Shown: positions 25,145 to 34,577, counted from the stretch's first letter. The stretch: DNA of 64,000 bases from Lachnospiraceae bacterium (GCA_030523275.1 JAUNIX010000005.1:44353-108352); one strand, 5' to 3'. Program-made: numbers and translations. Notes: generated from the letters alone by a model not told the origin.

Positions 25145-26867
25145 AATATTCCGAAAGTTTTTTGATTTTTGTGGTGACAATAGAAGCAAATTTTATCGTT
25201 CACTGGTCGATGGCGTCATTTTAGCTTTTATGGAAGCGTTAAAAATACCGGCGATTATGCTGATGATACAGGGTGCCATCAATGGAATGATTACCACGAC
25301 ACTTATATGGCAATGTTTTGGAATCCTTGTATTTAGTATCGTAGCCGGAACCGTTGTCAAGTATCGTTCGACTATTTTGCAATGTGAAGCGGGATATGGA
25401 ACTGCGGCAAACAAACGAATTGAAATTGCAGAGCATTTGCGCTATCTTCCAATGGGATATTTTAACAAGAACAGCCTTGGATATATCACATCAGTGACAA
25501 CAAATACAATGGAAAATTTGGCAGATGTAGCGACAAGAGTCGTAATGCTTACGACACAGGGAATCTTAACGACCTTATTGATTGCTGTGATGGTCTGCTT
25601 CTATGACTGGAGAATTGGATTTATTCTGTTCGTTGGCATGATTTTATTCTTTCTTGTAAATAGCAGAATGCAAAAAAAATCGCAACAGCTCTCACCAAAG
25701 AAGATAAAGTCAGATACCAGTTTGGTGGAAAAAGTAATTGAATACGTGCAGGGGATTGCAGAAGTCAAAGGCTATAATTTGACTGGAAAAATGTCGAAAA
25801 AACTCAACCAGGCAATTGATGGAAATACGGATATAAATATTGAACTGGAGATGACCTTCATTCCATATATGACGATACAAAATGGTATCATTAAGATGAC
25901 AGGAGTTGTGATGACTCTGACCTCTATTTATCTGTATCTTCAGGGAAATATGGATTTGATTATCTGTATTGGCATGATCATCTGTTCTTTTATGGTATTT
26001 TCCAGTTTGGAGCAGGCTGGGAATTATTCTGCTCTGCTGCGTACAGTGGATGTCAGTGTTGATAAAGCACAAGAAATATTAGACCTTCCGGCAATGGATA
26101 TTGACGGACAGAAAATTATCCCTGATCACTTTGATGTATCTTTTACATCCGTCGATTTTTCTTATGATAAGAAGAAAATTATTGACAATCTTTCTCTGCA
26201 TATTCCGGAAAAGACTACAACTGCAATTGTAGGACCGAGTGGTGGTGGTAAAACAACGCTTTGTCATTTGATTGCCCGTTTTTGGGATGTTGATACAGGT
26301 AGTGTAACGCTTGGAGGCAGGGATGTAAAAGAATATAGCATGGATAGTCTGATGAAGAATTTCAGTTTTGTATTTCAAAATGTTTATTTGTTTCAAGACA
26401 CAATTGCCAATAATATTCGTTTTGGGCAGGAAGAAGCATCGATGGAGAAAGTGATCGAGGCTGCGAAAAAGGCCTGTTGCCATGATTTTATTATGGAATT
26501 GCCAGATGGATATGATACCGTTATTGGAGAAGGGGGAGCAAGTTTGTCCGGAGGAGAAAAGCAGAGGATTTCCATTGCAAGAGCAATCATGAAAGATTCT
26601 CCAGTGATTATCCTTGATGAGGCAACGGCCAATGTAGACCCTGAGAATGAGCAGGAACTGATTCAGGCCATTGAAGCACTTACAAAGGAGAAAACTATTT
26701 TTATGATTGCTCATAGATTGAAAACGGTTCGCAATGCTGATCAAATTCTTGTTGTGGATAAAGGAAGGATTGTGCAACAGGGCAGACATGAAGAATTGAT
26801 GCAGCAGGATGGAATTTATCGACGATTTGTACAGTCCAGAGAACTTGCAGCAAGCTGGAAACTTTGA
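25137..26867 (+). CDS. ABC exporter subunit 2 (fused permease-ATPase)
   Basis: The 576-residue partner of subunit 1 has the same plan: membrane domain to about 300, ATPase with Walker A GPSGGGKTT, signature LSGGEKQR, Walker B VIILDEATANVDPENE and IAHRLKT. Both subunits keep the catalytic Glu after Walker B, so both ATP sites may be active, unlike many heterodimers with one dead site. RBS lies inside subunit 1 (GAAGGTG). Confidence 0.92.
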   Translation: MLEIFRKFFDFCGDNRSKFYRSLVDGVILAFMEALKIPAIMLMIQGAINGMITTTLIWQCFGILVFSIVAGTVVKYRSTILQCEAGYGTAANKRIEIAEHLRYLPMGYFNKNSLGYITSVTTNTMENLADVATRVVMLTTQGILTTLLIAVMVCFYDWRIGFILFVGMILFFLVNSRMQKKSQQLSPKKIKSDTSLVEKVIEYVQGIAEVKGYNLTGKMSKKLNQAIDGNTDINIELEMTFIPYMTIQNGIIKMTGVVMTLTSIYLYLQGNMDLIICIGMIICSFMVFSSLEQAGNYSALLRTVDVSVDKAQEILDLPAMDIDGQKIIPDHFDVSFTSVDFSYDKKKIIDNLSLHIPEKTTTAIVGPSGGGKTTLCHLIARFWDVDTGSVTLGGRDVKEYSMDSLMKNFSFVFQNVYLFQDTIANNIRFGQEEASMEKVIEAAKKACCHDFIMELPDGYDTVIGEGGASLSGGEKQRISIARAIMKDSPVIILDEATANVDPENEQELIQAIEALTKEKTIFMIAHRLKTVRNADQILVVDKGRIVQQGRHEELMQQDGIYRRFVQSRELAASWKL

Positions 26868-26922
26868 AAAATAGAGTAAATTTTTAGAGAAATTCAATTG
26901 TAATAATATAATTATAAATAGC

Positions 26923-26968
26923 ATGAAAAAGGAAGTAAAGCACATAGAGACTTTTCTTCCTTTTTCAT
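26923..26968 (+). terminator. Terminator of the ABC exporter operon
   Basis: ATGAAAAAGGAAG (26923-26935) is exactly complementary to 26956-26968; the CTTCCTTTTTCAT arm ends in a T-rich tract. Confidence 0.75.
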
Positions 26969-27062
26969 ATGCAATTTATAATGAAAGATTTGATCAAGGA
27001 AAAAGAGTACATTTATGGTATAATAAATTTCATGGCAATCAAATTAGAAGGGAGCAGATAAC

Positions 27063-27818
27063 ATGACAGATAGACAGACAAAGATTTTGGAGATGGTAAA
27101 TCGCTATAAGAAAGTAAAAGTAACGGAATTATCAGAAGCACTTGGAGTTTCCCAGGTGACGATAAGAAAGGATCTTGATGCTTTAGAGTCTCTGGATATC
27201 ATAACAAGAGAACATGGATATGCAGTAATCAAAAATATGTCTGACATCGGGAATCGTTTGGCTATCTGTTATGATATAAAACAAAAACTGGCAAAAGCGG
27301 CTGCCAATTTAGTATCTGATGGGGAAACGATCATGATTGAATCCGGTTCTAGTTGTGCCTTGTTAGTGGAATGTTTAGCAAAGACAAAACAGGATGTGAC
27401 TGTCATTACAAATTCGGCTTTTATTGCCAGATTTATTCGGCAATCTGGTGGAGGCATTAGTAAAGTGGTACTTTTGGGTGGAGAATATCAAAAAGAGTCG
27501 GAAGTGATGGTAGGACCGTTGGTAAGAACCTGTGCCAGTGAATTTTATGTTGATAAACTTTTTATGGGAACGGATGGATTTATACCGAATGTAGGATTTA
27601 CTTGTGGAGATATGATGAGGGCAGAAGCGATGAAAAGCATGGCTGCTTCCGCAAGACATTCCATCATACTGACAGATTCCAGTAAGTTTCATGAACTCGG
27701 AGTTGTGATACAGTCTAAGTTACAGGACATCGATGTGGTGTTCACAGATTCCAATATTCCTCATGAAGCCAAAATAATTTTAGAAAAAAATGGGGTTAAA
27801 GTTGAAATCATTGAATAA
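27063..27818 (+). CDS. DeoR-family transcriptional regulator
   Basis: The 251-residue protein has the DeoR winged helix (DRQTKILEMVNRYKKVKVTELSEALGVSQVTIRKDLDALE) and the DeoR C-terminal sugar-phosphate sensor domain (IMIESGSSCALLVECL, VVLLGGEYQKESEVMVGPL, MGTDGF, SIILTDSSKF). This class usually responds to a phosphorylated sugar intermediate. It converges on the glycyl radical activase gene (8-base gap) and probably regulates that divergent pair. Confidence 0.92.
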   Translation: MTDRQTKILEMVNRYKKVKVTELSEALGVSQVTIRKDLDALESLDIITREHGYAVIKNMSDIGNRLAICYDIKQKLAKAAANLVSDGETIMIESGSSCALLVECLAKTKQDVTVITNSAFIARFIRQSGGGISKVVLLGGEYQKESEVMVGPLVRTCASEFYVDKLFMGTDGFIPNVGFTCGDMMRAEAMKSMAASARHSIILTDSSKFHELGVVIQSKLQDIDVVFTDSNIPHEAKIILEKNGVKVEIIE

Positions 27819-27826
27819 ATATAATC

Positions 27827-28726
27827 TCAGAAAAAGCAACTAATTCCTTTATCCAGAAAAATCTGCTGATATTCTTTTAAGTCCTCTGGATGGAGGGCTT
27901 TTTTGTGCTTTAAAGTATAGTTTCTATTTAATTGTTCATATTTCTTTTCTCCAAATTGGTGGAATGGAAGAAGTTGTACCTTATTTGCGTGAACATGTAA
28001 AAGCAGTTTGGCTATGCCGTCAGCATCCTCTAATGAGGCATTAAAGCCTGGAATGACAGGAATACGAGGAAGAACTTCAATGCCATGTGCGATTGCCCAT
28101 TTCAAGTTATTTTTTATGAGTTCGTTATGAACTCCGGTTCCAGCATAATGTCTGTCGCTGTCATAATGTTTTACGTCAAATAATAATAAATCAAATAATG
28201 GTGCTAATTCTTGGAATGTTTCTGGTTTGATATAGCCAGTTGTTTCGATTGCCACATGAATGTGATGTTTTTTTAATTCTGTTACCAGTTCTTTTAAAAA
28301 GGAAGGTTGTACCATACCTTCACCACCGGAAATGGTAACTCCGCCGTCAGATTCTTCATAAAAATCAATGTCTTGCAGACAAACATCGATGACTTCCTGC
28401 ACTGTTTTGGATTCTCCTTCGTGTACTAGTGCGTCTGCCAGACAATGATCTACGCATTGCAAACATCCAACACATTGGTCAAAGTTAATGTGGATGTGGT
28501 TACCTATCATAGAAATAGCGTTTTGCGGACATGTATGTACACAGGTTTGACAATGGACACATTTATCCTTTGCATATAAAATCTGTATCTGCTCTAATTG
28601 GGATTCCGGGTTAGAACACCACTTACATTTTAATGGACATCCTTTCAAAAAGACAGTTGTTCGAATACCAGGCCCATCGTGAATACTAAACTTTTGAATA
28701 TTAAATACGATACCCTTTTTCATCAT
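27827..28726 (-). CDS. Glycyl-radical enzyme activating enzyme (radical SAM)
   Basis: The 299-residue protein has the activase start IQKFSIHDGPGIRTTVFLKGCPLKCKWCSNPES, with the radical-SAM CxxxCxxC cluster. A two-cluster ferredoxin insert follows (CVHCQTCVHTCP; CVGCLQCVDHC), as in activases of PFL-like enzymes other than PflA. GGEG (VTISGGEGMVQP) contacts SAM. It generates the glycyl radical of the divergent enzyme at 28901. RBS GGAGAA lies upstream of its ATG. Confidence 0.94.
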   Translation of the reverse strand: MMKKGIVFNIQKFSIHDGPGIRTTVFLKGCPLKCKWCSNPESQLEQIQILYAKDKCVHCQTCVHTCPQNAISMIGNHIHINFDQCVGCLQCVDHCLADALVHEGESKTVQEVIDVCLQDIDFYEESDGGVTISGGEGMVQPSFLKELVTELKKHHIHVAIETTGYIKPETFQELAPLFDLLLFDVKHYDSDRHYAGTGVHNELIKNNLKWAIAHGIEVLPRIPVIPGFNASLEDADGIAKLLLHVHANKVQLLPFHQFGEKKYEQLNRNYTLKHKKALHPEDLKEYQQIFLDKGISCFF

Positions 28727-28900
28727 TCTTCTCCTTGTGTAATCTTATCATAACACATAAGTTTCGAAAAATAAATACAAAACTTACAAATGAAATAAAA
28801 AATATATAAAACGAAATAATTGTTGACTTTAAATAAAAATATGATAGGATAATAGTATAAAACAAAACTATATAAATTTCAAATGAAAGGAGAATTTAAA
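28727..28900. promoter_or_regulatory. Divergent control region, activase and glycyl radical enzyme
   Basis: TTGACT (28823-28828) with TAGGAT (28845-28850, spacing 16) or GATAAT (28848-28853, spacing 19) could drive the enzyme gene. TTTCGAAA at 28762-28769 is a palindrome and CGAAA recurs at 28812-28816, spaced like DeoR-family half-sites. The operator assignment is a guess. Confidence 0.45.
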
Positions 28901-31312
28901 ATGAAGAATATAGAGCATTTTGGGGATCTGACACCAAGAATGAATGTATTTAGAGAAAAGGTTTTAGATAAAAAGCCATATATTTGTGCTGAAAGGGCGT
29001 TGCTTGCTACGGAGGCATATCAACAAAATCAGCATCAACCTGCGGTAATGAAACGTGCGTTAATGTTAAAAAATATTTTAGAGAAGATGTCCATTTATAT
29101 TGAAGATGAAACTTTAATCGTAGGAAACCAGGCATCTTCGAATAAAGATGCGCCGATTTTTCCAGAATATACTTTGGAATTTGTGATTGATGAATTAGAT
29201 TCATTTGAAAAACGTGATGGAGATGTCTTTTATATTACGGAAGAGACAAAAGAAGCATTGCGTGCAATCGCCCCATTTTGGGAAAATAATAACCTGAGAG
29301 CAAAGGGAAATGCGCTGTTACCAGAAGAAGTGAGTGTGTTCATGGAAACTGGATTTTTTGGAATGGAAGGAAAATTAAATTCTGGCGATGCCCATTTGGC
29401 GGTTGATTATAAAACAGTATTGGAAGTTGGACTAAAAGGGTATGAAGAAAGAACTCGTAAATTAAAAGAAAAATTAGATTTATGTGTGCCAGAAAATATT
29501 GATAAATATTCTTTTTATAAAGCGGTACTAATTGTGATTGATGCCGTAAAAACGTTTGCACATCGTTACTCTGTTTTGGCAAAAGAATTGGCAGCAAAAG
29601 AAACAGGAAAGAGAAAAGAAGAATTATTAGAAATCAGCCGCATTTGTGATAAAGTACCATATGAACCGGCAGAAACATTTCAGGAGGCGGTTCAGTCAAC
29701 ATGGTTTATTCAATTAATCTTGCAAATTGAATCCAATGGACATTCGCTTTCTTATGGACGTTTTGACCAGTATATTTATCCGTATTATAAACATGATATC
29801 GAGAAAGGCACGATTACGGATGAGGAAGCCTTAGAATTATTGACAAACTTATGGATCAAGACTTTAACGATCAATAAAGTGAGAAGTCAGGCACATACGT
29901 TTAGTAGTGCCGGAAGCCCTATGTATCAGAATGTTACCATTGGCGGACAGACACGTGATAAGAAAGATGCGGTCAATGAACTATCATTTCTGGTTTTAAG
30001 ATCGGTTGCTCAGACAAGATTGCCACAGCCGAATTTAACCGTTCGTTATCATAAAGGATTATCCAAAGAATTTATGGATGAGGCAATCGAAGTTATGAAA
30101 CTTGGCACTGGTATGCCGGCATTTAATTCGGATGAAGTCATCATTCCTTCTTTTATTGAAAAAGGCGTTTCTGAGGAAGATGCTTATGATTATTCAGCAA
30201 TTGGCTGTGTTGAAACAGCAGTTCCAGGAAAATGGGGCTATCGCTGCACAGGTATGAGTTACTTAAATTTTCCAAGGATTTTATTAATTACGATGAATGA
30301 TGGGATTGATCCGACTTCTGGCAAACGTTTTGTAAAGGGCTGCGGAAATTTCAGAGATATGAAGTCTTATGAGGAATTACAAGCGGCTGTAAAGTGCACG
30401 GTTAAAGAATTAACCCGTATGAGTGTGATCGTAGAAAATGCAATTGATCTGGCATTAGAAAGAGATGTTCCGGATGTTTTGTGCTCTGCTTTAACACAGG
30501 ATTGTATTGGTCGAGGCAAGACGATCAAAGAAGGCGGTGCAATCTATGACTTTATTTCTGGTTTACAAGTGGGAATTGCGAATATGGCAGATAGTTTGGC
30601 TGCAATCAAAAAACTTGTATATGAAGAAAAGAAGATTTCTACCGATCAGTTAATGGATGCCTTAGAAAATGATTTTACCAGTGAAGAAAATCAGAAAATT
30701 CAGCATATGTTGATTCATGATGCACCAAAATATGGAAATGATGATGACTATGTCGATCGATTGGTTGTGGATATTTACGATGCATGTATTGATGAAATGA
30801 AAAAATATCCAAACACTCGTTATGGAAGAGGACCAATTGGTGGAATTCGTTACGCTGGTACATCCAGTATTTCTGCAAATGTCGGACAGGGATTTGGAAC
30901 GATGGCAACACCAGATGGACGTAAAGCACGTACTCCGCTTGCGGAAGGATGTTCCCCAGCGCATGCGATGGATAAAAATGGTCCGACGGCAGTATTCAAG
31001 TCTGTATCGAAACTACCGACACATGAAATCACAGGTGGCGTATTGTTAAATCAGAAAGTAACACCGCAGATGTTGTCAACAGAAGAGAATAAACAAAAAT
31101 TGGAAATGCTGATTCGAACATTCTTTAATCGATTAGAAGGATATCATGTACAATACAATGTTGTATCGAGAGATACCTTGATTGATGCGCAGAAACACCC
31201 AGAAAAGCATAAAGATTTGATTGTTCGTGTAGCTGGCTATTCTGCATTTTTCAATGTTTTATCAAAAGCAACACAGGATGACATTATTGGAAGAACAGAA
31301 CAGACATTATAA
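28901..31312 (+). CDS. Glycyl radical enzyme (PFL/dehydratase superfamily, substrate unassigned)
   Basis: The 803-residue enzyme has the thiyl Cys436 in AIGCVETAVPGKWG and the radical Gly779 in VRVAGYSAFF, so it is a complete glycyl radical enzyme. GCVET rather than a Cys-Cys pair excludes pyruvate formate-lyase. It is not trans-4-hydroxyproline dehydratase by its active-site region as I remember it. The divergent activase with ferredoxin insert and the DeoR regulator recall the E. coli YbiW/PflD group, reported to act on anhydrohexitol phosphates; that is inference. AAAGGAG at 28885-28891 lies inside the upstream in-frame ATG (28883), so 28901 is the start. Confidence 0.92.
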   Translation: MKNIEHFGDLTPRMNVFREKVLDKKPYICAERALLATEAYQQNQHQPAVMKRALMLKNILEKMSIYIEDETLIVGNQASSNKDAPIFPEYTLEFVIDELDSFEKRDGDVFYITEETKEALRAIAPFWENNNLRAKGNALLPEEVSVFMETGFFGMEGKLNSGDAHLAVDYKTVLEVGLKGYEERTRKLKEKLDLCVPENIDKYSFYKAVLIVIDAVKTFAHRYSVLAKELAAKETGKRKEELLEISRICDKVPYEPAETFQEAVQSTWFIQLILQIESNGHSLSYGRFDQYIYPYYKHDIEKGTITDEEALELLTNLWIKTLTINKVRSQAHTFSSAGSPMYQNVTIGGQTRDKKDAVNELSFLVLRSVAQTRLPQPNLTVRYHKGLSKEFMDEAIEVMKLGTGMPAFNSDEVIIPSFIEKGVSEEDAYDYSAIGCVETAVPGKWGYRCTGMSYLNFPRILLITMNDGIDPTSGKRFVKGCGNFRDMKSYEELQAAVKCTVKELTRMSVIVENAIDLALERDVPDVLCSALTQDCIGRGKTIKEGGAIYDFISGLQVGIANMADSLAAIKKLVYEEKKISTDQLMDALENDFTSEENQKIQHMLIHDAPKYGNDDDYVDRLVVDIYDACIDEMKKYPNTRYGRGPIGGIRYAGTSSISANVGQGFGTMATPDGRKARTPLAEGCSPAHAMDKNGPTAVFKSVSKLPTHEITGGVLLNQKVTPQMLSTEENKQKLEMLIRTFFNRLEGYHVQYNVVSRDTLIDAQKHPEKHKDLIVRVAGYSAFFNVLSKATQDDIIGRTEQTL

Positions 31313-31322
31313 ATAAAATTTG

Positions 31323-31353
31323 CAAGGCAGGCTCTTTTTGAGTCTGCCTTGTT
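31323..31353 (+). terminator. Hairpin after the glycyl radical enzyme gene
   Basis: CAAGGCAGGCTC (31323-31334) pairs with GAGTCTGCCTTG (31340-31351) with one G-T pair; the T tail is short. Confidence 0.75.
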
Positions 31354-31425
31354 CACGCTTTCGTATTCAAACGAAAAATGGTATAATCAGTTTAAAATAA
31401 AATGAAAAAAGAAAGGAACTGGAAG

Positions 31426-31941
31426 TTGGATAAAGAGAAGATTGAAATTTATGTAGATCGGACAAAAGAAGAGTGGATAAAAAACTTCATAGCAAGACTG
31501 GAACCAATCGGAAAGTATCAATTTGAGCCATTTGGTTTGGACCAGCCAACAAAAGAAAGAGATTTGGCTGGTTATTTTCGTGGGAATTATGATCCAGAAA
31601 CAGATTATTTTTCCCTGCTTTATATTCTTTTTTCAAAAGGGAATCATTATGGCAGTAGTAGCATGTATTTGTTAGAAGGTCATATAGAAGAAAATGCAGA
31701 TGGTCTTTTAATTACTGGATATTTTAAAGAAGTAAAAAATACAACAAATCGAGAGATGAAAGCATTGTTACCGATTGTAATAGTGATATGTTTAGTTCCG
31801 ATTGTTATTTTGGCGATTCAGGGTGGATTTGGAGGAGTGATTTTCTTTGGAATCCTGTTAGGAATCGTTGTTTATGTAGTATCAAAAGTGGATTACATAA
31901 CTGCAAAAGATAAGATGATTCAGAAACTAAGAGAGTTTTAA
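31426..31941 (+). CDS. Hypothetical membrane protein with KEEWI motif
   Basis: An unrecognised protein of about 171 residues. The N-terminus IYVDRTKEEWIKNFIARLEPIG and C-terminus KMIQKLREF match those of the small protein at 17849. Two adjacent hydrophobic helices (about residues 115-153) lie near the C-terminus; the N-terminal 110 residues are polar. AAAGGAAC at 31415-31422 precedes the TTG at 31426, while the in-frame ATG at 31402 has no RBS, so the TTG start is preferred with moderate certainty. Confidence 0.65.
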   Translation: MDKEKIEIYVDRTKEEWIKNFIARLEPIGKYQFEPFGLDQPTKERDLAGYFRGNYDPETDYFSLLYILFSKGNHYGSSSMYLLEGHIEENADGLLITGYFKEVKNTTNREMKALLPIVIVICLVPIVILAIQGGFGGVIFFGILLGIVVYVVSKVDYITAKDKMIQKLREF

Positions 31942-31967
31942 ATGATTGATAGAGGGAGATAAAAGTT

Positions 31968-32585
31968 ATGACAGAAAAAGAGCGTATGTATGCTGAAAAA
32001 TTATATGATCCATATAAAGTTCCAGATAATCCTTGGGCAACGATTCGAGCAGCCTGCAAGAAATTTAATGAGTCTGATTTTTGGCGGGATTGCAGTGCAC
32101 TAAATGAATTGAAACAGCATTTTGCAAAAGCGAGTGATGATATGGTGCTTACCCCGCCATTTTATTGTGATCATGGAGATCGAATTTACTTTGGAAAGCA
32201 TTTTTATGCCAATACGGGATTAACTATTTTGGATGAAAATACAGTTACTTTTGGTGATGATGTTTTTTTGGCACCGCATGTTAGCATTTATACAGCTGGT
32301 CACCCAATTTCGGCAGAAGTAAGAAATTTGGATTTGGAATATGCAAAACCGGTTAAAATTGGAAATAGTGTTTGGATAGGCGGAAATGTCATCATTAATC
32401 CGGGAGTGACAATCGGAGACGATGTTGTAATCGGTTCTGGCTCCGTTGTGACAAACGATATTCCAAGCCATGTGGTCGCAGCAGGCAATCCATGTAGAGT
32501 CATTCGCCAGATTACAGAAGACGACAATCGGGTTTGCAAGGAACAGTTAAAGGATTATATGAACGATAAAGATATTAGGGGATAG
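31968..32585 (+). CDS. maa: Maltose/galactoside O-acetyltransferase family (left-handed beta helix)
   Basis: The 205-residue protein has the N-terminal MTEKERMYAEKLYDPY...LNELKQH region of Maa/LacA enzymes, then hexapeptide repeats (ANTGLTILDENTVTFGDDVFLAPHVSIYTAGHP; VWIGGNVIINPGVTIGDDVVIGSGSVVTNDIP). The catalytic His is in TAGHP. It acetylates sugars with acetyl-CoA, a detoxification reaction. GAGGGAG precedes the ATG; 26 bases after the KEEWI protein. Confidence 0.92.
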   Translation: MTEKERMYAEKLYDPYKVPDNPWATIRAACKKFNESDFWRDCSALNELKQHFAKASDDMVLTPPFYCDHGDRIYFGKHFYANTGLTILDENTVTFGDDVFLAPHVSIYTAGHPISAEVRNLDLEYAKPVKIGNSVWIGGNVIINPGVTIGDDVVIGSGSVVTNDIPSHVVAAGNPCRVIRQITEDDNRVCKEQLKDYMNDKDIRG

Positions 32586-32609
32586 AATCAATTTGCTAGA
32601 AGGAGAAGG

Positions 32610-33071
32610 ATGAAATTGGATAGATCAGAAGTAAGCAATTTTATTCAGAAAATTGTAGGCAACAAATTATTAAAACTTTATAATGCATGTGAGATGATGA
32701 TATTTGATTTTGGTGATTATCAATTACATGCAAGCTGTTTGACCCGTGTGAGTAAAAAAAATGACATTTTAGTGACAACATTGGATTATCAAAACTGGGA
32801 TGGTAAAATAGATACAAATAATGATGAATGGTTTTTCGTGAAAAAATATCAGCACGAAATTGTAGGAGGAACTGTTTTGCTTGCAGAATTAAGTTCCATG
32901 AAGGATTTAAAAATAATGCTAGATAATGATATTACGATTGAGTTGTATATTTCAAATGGATACAACCATTATGATGATGAGGTGGAACAATGGAGGTTGA
33001 TAAAAAAGATAGGGGAAGAGTCAACGATACACCTTGTTGTTAATAGTAAAACTATCGATTATATAGATTAG
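32610..33071 (+). CDS. Hypothetical protein
   Basis: A soluble protein of 153 residues with no motif that I recognise. It is rich in alternating hydrophobic and charged positions (ILVTTLDYQNWDG, IHLVVNSKTIDYI), suggesting a beta-rich fold. AAGGAGAAGG directly precedes the ATG. It lies 24 bases after the acetyltransferase gene and may be co-transcribed. Convergent with the next gene. Confidence 0.6.
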   Translation: MKLDRSEVSNFIQKIVGNKLLKLYNACEMMIFDFGDYQLHASCLTRVSKKNDILVTTLDYQNWDGKIDTNNDEWFFVKKYQHEIVGGTVLLAELSSMKDLKIMLDNDITIELYISNGYNHYDDEVEQWRLIKKIGEESTIHLVVNSKTIDYID

Positions 33072-33131
33072 ATTTATCATGATGAAAAGCAGTGGATGAA
33101 TTAGACTTTTATAAGAAGGAAGTAGTAACGT

Positions 33132-33785
33132 CTAAACAAATGCTTTGACCGCTATTTTTTCTAATGGATGATTGAGACGCTTAGCAATGATTCCAATCAA
33201 TATGGCGGCAGTCAATGTTCCTTCTCTGACACCAATTATATTTTTGTTAAAAAGCAAAGATAGAAATACGGCAGTACATACAAGCGATATATCAAATAAT
33301 ACTTTTATATTGCCAAATTTAATGGGAAATACTTTGCAAATAGCTAGAACGAGTCCTTCACCAGCCAAAGTGACTACATTTGCTGTAACTTCAAAACTTA
33401 CTCCAACTGCAACGAGGATAATTCCCAATAAACAAAAGAGCCACTGTTGAAAATAAGTATGATATGTAAAATTTTGTAATATAAATATAGCAAAATCTGT
33501 CAAGTAACCAAAAATGATTGCAATAGGAAGCTGCATCAGTTGTACGATTTCATATTTTTTACGTAGAATGATAATTTGAAGCAAAATAAAAATACAGTGC
33601 ATGATAATGGTAGCATTTCCGACAGATAATGGTGTAATGCGATTCACCACATAAGGAACACTGGAAATTGGAGAAGTACCGAGATTCGCTTTGATGGAGA
33701 AGGCTACACCAAAGGCCATAATCATTAACCCAATACACAAAAAAATATAGCGTTTCATTAGTGATTTTTTATGATTTAAGTCCAA
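33132..33785 (-). CDS. YczE/YyaS-type membrane protein
   Basis: The 217-residue protein has five hydrophobic segments and the start KRYIFLCIGLMIMAFGVAFSIKANLGTSPISSVPYVV, typical of the YczE/YitT-like family (conserved KANLGTSP). These are predicted transporters or integral membrane proteins of unknown substrate. The MarR gene lies 6 bases upstream on the same strand, so the two form an operon. Confidence 0.85.
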   Translation of the reverse strand: MDLNHKKSLMKRYIFLCIGLMIMAFGVAFSIKANLGTSPISSVPYVVNRITPLSVGNATIIMHCIFILLQIIILRKKYEIVQLMQLPIAIIFGYLTDFAIFILQNFTYHTYFQQWLFCLLGIILVAVGVSFEVTANVVTLAGEGLVLAICKVFPIKFGNIKVLFDISLVCTAVFLSLLFNKNIIGVREGTLTAAILIGIIAKRLNHPLEKIAVKAFV

Positions 33786-33791
33786 AGTGTT

Positions 33792-34217
33792 TCACTCCTT
33801 TATGTCAGTTTCAAACTTCATGCAAATTTTGTTGAGTAATATTTTTAGTTGTTCGATTTCATCCGTTGTAAGATATTTTAAGGCATCGTGTTCACATGTA
33901 TCAAAAATAAAAGCCATATCTGTGGCTGCCTGTCTGCCTTTGTCCGTTAAAAATACATACAAAGAACGACGGTTTCCCTCGATTTGCTTTCGTTTAATTA
34001 ATCCATGTTTTTCCATTCCCAATAGAATGTTTCCCACAGTTGATTGGCGTATCTCGCAGTATTTAGAAATTGTTTTTTGATCGCTGCCTTCGTGTGTCAT
34101 CAAATATTCCAATATCTTTGGTTGACCTGCGGTTAGCCCGATTTCGGATGCTTGAGAAAGGATTGTTTGATTTAGTCTTGTATGTGCTTTCATTAATAAA
34201 TAATGTACTGATTCCAT
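33792..34217 (-). CDS. MarR-family transcriptional regulator
   Basis: The 141-residue protein has the MarR winged helix: GLTAGQPKILEYLMTHEGSDQKTISKYCEIRQSTVGNILLGMEKHGLIKRK and the wing RRSLYVFLTDKG. It precedes a membrane protein gene in the same operon and probably represses it. Promoter and palindrome upstream support autoregulation. Confidence 0.93.
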   Translation of the reverse strand: MESVHYLLMKAHTRLNQTILSQASEIGLTAGQPKILEYLMTHEGSDQKTISKYCEIRQSTVGNILLGMEKHGLIKRKQIEGNRRSLYVFLTDKGRQAATDMAFIFDTCEHDALKYLTTDEIEQLKILLNKICMKFETDIKE

Positions 34218-34255
34218 ATGTTATTCCTTTTTTTTTGATAAGTAATCTTATAATA

Positions 34256-34302
34256 AGTAAGCTAACTAAAATAATTATATGTTCAAATTTGCATATTGTC
34301 AA
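34256..34302 (-). promoter_or_regulatory. MarR-operon promoter with operator-like palindrome
   Basis: On the - strand a consensus TTGACA (34302-34297) and TATAAT (34279-34274) are exactly 17 bases apart. AGTAAGCTAACT at 34256-34267 is a near-palindrome at the predicted transcription start, as expected for a MarR autorepression site. Confidence 0.8.
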
Positions 34303-34422
34303 TCCAAAATAATCCTATTTGTTGTCAATAAGATTGATGACAATCTAAAATAGTGGGGTAAAGATTATTCAAATAGTTCTTAATTATGAAAGGAAAATAA
34401 ATAATAAATTGTAAAAATATGG

Positions 34423-34451
34423 TTGATAATGGTGTGAAAGTAAGATAAAAT
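34423..34451 (+). promoter_or_regulatory. Promoter of the putative toxin mRNA
   Basis: TTGATA (34423-34428) and TAAAAT (34446-34451) are 17 bases apart; transcription would begin near 34458, just before the structured leader. Confidence 0.75.
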
Positions 34452-34457
34452 AGAGTA

Positions 34458-34577
34458 ATCAGTATAGGTCGCAGGATGTTGATGCGATTCCCGTAACGTA
34501 AAACTAAAAATTTTGCAATACGGGCACATTAGGGGGTGAAGCAACGCCTAGTCTATAGACAAGGAGGAAGCTTACCT
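34458..34577 (+). ncRNA. Structured 5' UTR of the small-peptide mRNA
   Basis: Outer arms TATAG (34463-34467) and CTATA (34553-34557) can close a multi-branch fold. Inside are TCGCA/TGCGA (34469-34473, 34483-34487), a long hairpin CCCGTA...TACGGG (34490-34495, 34519-34524) extended by GTAAAA/TTTTGC, and TAGG/CCTA (34530-34533, 34547-34550). The Shine-Dalgarno AAGGAGG lies at 34561-34567. It is not a riboswitch class that I recognise. Confidence 0.65.

Noticed and set aside
26079..26945. 288-codon - strand open frame across the second ABC exporter gene
   Set aside because: It mirrors a well-conserved ATPase domain and has shadow-type composition.
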